64,000 nt of DNA from Rhizobium sp. Pop5 (lineage in GTDB: Bacteria > Pseudomonadota > Alphaproteobacteria > Rhizobiales > Rhizobiaceae): NCBI RefSeq assembly GCF_024721175.1, contig NZ_CP099399.1, positions 2,728,001 to 2,792,000 on the forward strand, given 5' to 3'. Shown here one piece after another: positions 63,754 through 64,000 of the stretch. The notes beneath the pieces were generated by a model. It was given only the letters and a program-made list of their open reading frames with translations, did not search any database and had not been told where the DNA came from. The first letter of the stretch is position 1. Each line of letters starts with the position of its first letter. The position numbers and the translations under genes are program-made.

Positions 63754-64000
63754 CTACAGCACCGAGGCGGCCGGATCGAGCTGGACGGACTGCGGCCATT
63801 GCAGAAGGGCGGCCTGCCCCGCCGGCGTCAGGGCATAGACGCCCTTTTCCTGGCGCTCGAACCATCCGTAGACGTTGTCGCGCAGGATCGGCCCGGCCTT
63901 TGGGGTCAGCGCCTTCATATCCCGCGGGCGCACGACACCCCGCTCGAGCGCGGCCGCGCAGAGCAGCGCCTGTTGGCGATAGGCCGTCATGATCGGTGCC
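63754..64000 (-). CDS. DUF2161 protein, C-terminal part (continues beyond window)
   Basis: The open frame reads to the right edge without a required start. TAYRQQALLCAAALERG and the ending ILRDNVYGWFERQEKGVYAL then TPAGQAALLQ match the C-terminal end of DUF2161 (a PD-(D/E)XK-like family), where a winged-helix-like segment occurs. About 80 residues are visible. An ATG at 63990 is in frame but is not expected to be the true start. Confidence 0.78.
   Translation of the reverse strand, partial: APIMTAYRQQALLCAAALERGVVRPRDMKALTPKAGPILRDNVYGWFERQEKGVYALTPAGQAALLQWPQSVQLDPAASVL

Noticed and set aside
1..64000. tRNA or rRNA genes, CRISPR array, intact insertion sequence, prophage
   Set aside because: No cloverleaf-like sequence, spaced direct repeats, transposase or integrase text was seen on reading both strands; a scan by tRNAscan-SE or similar would settle it.

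Overview
The window is GC-rich chromosomal DNA from a fast-growing rhizobium, most probably of the Rhizobium etli / R. leguminosarum group. This rests on protein content (petABC, a long leuA with a leucine leader, DUF1285, DUF2161, UbiK, a rhizobial prs/rplY/pth/ychF neighbourhood) and on several families of palindromic intergenic repeats typical of rhizobia, including two copies of a RIME-like element. It is mostly core, vertically inherited sequence. I see no rRNA or tRNA gene, CRISPR array, prophage or complete insertion sequence.

Layout. 1-2.3 kb: a minus-strand regulatory operon (MarR regulator, OmpR-type response regulator, EnvZ-like kinase cut by the window edge). 2.3-4.1 kb: a RIME-like repeat, a decayed ilvE remnant, a small glycine-rich protein and a frameshifted SH3/DUF1236 protein. 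4.3-7.4 kb: glyoxalase II-like hydrolase, CsaA, proC, YbjN, UbiK. 7.6-12.6 kb: lgt, midA, pgeF, an M24 peptidase and a lipoprotein, all on the plus strand. 12.7-18.2 kb: prs, an aldo/keto reductase with a divergent LysR regulator, a large exported protein, rplY. 18.3-24.5 kb: a GGDEF/EAL protein, a solute-binding protein, pth, a GNAT enzyme, clpS, ychF. 24.5-27.3 kb: DUF2157 membrane protein, two overlapping MaoC-fold genes, apt. 27.5-30.3 kb: the cytochrome bc1 operon petABC on the minus strand with its terminator. 30.5-36.3 kb: a membrane-anchored nuclease-like protein, two paralogous ABC exporters and, between them, toxin-antitoxin genes with a broken ParE. 36.7-43.6 kb: trmL, a Na/Pi cotransporter, hemF, small proteins, and a cca/NUDIX/DUF1285 operon. 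43.8-51.0 kb: an operon of MoxR ATPase, DUF58, two large membrane vWA-type proteins and a GNAT enzyme. 51.0-56.6 kb: GNAT, a glutathionyl-hydroquinone reductase whose last codons come from a RIME-like repeat, NUDIX, a frameshifted phosphoesterase, a TPR protein, and an ECF sigma/anti-sigma pair. 56.7-64 kb: leuA with a leader-peptide attenuator, BenE, a ClpP-family peptidase, DUF2076, queF, a cation diffusion facilitator, and the end of a DUF2161 gene.

How the genes work together. petABC makes the respiratory bc1 complex. lgt begins lipoprotein maturation, and midA and ubiK point to complex I and ubiquinone assembly. prs, apt, pth, ychF, cca, trmL, rplY and queF serve nucleotide metabolism and translation. 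The MoxR-DUF58-vWA operon looks like a chaperone-type envelope system and is the least understood multi-gene unit here. Other points worth a second look: a leucine attenuator before leuA; a superfamily of hairpin repeats that keeps its loop while its stems covary; a repeat that donates a stop codon and C-terminus to a gene; and four coding regions carrying small net frame losses, which could be real decay or base-calling errors.
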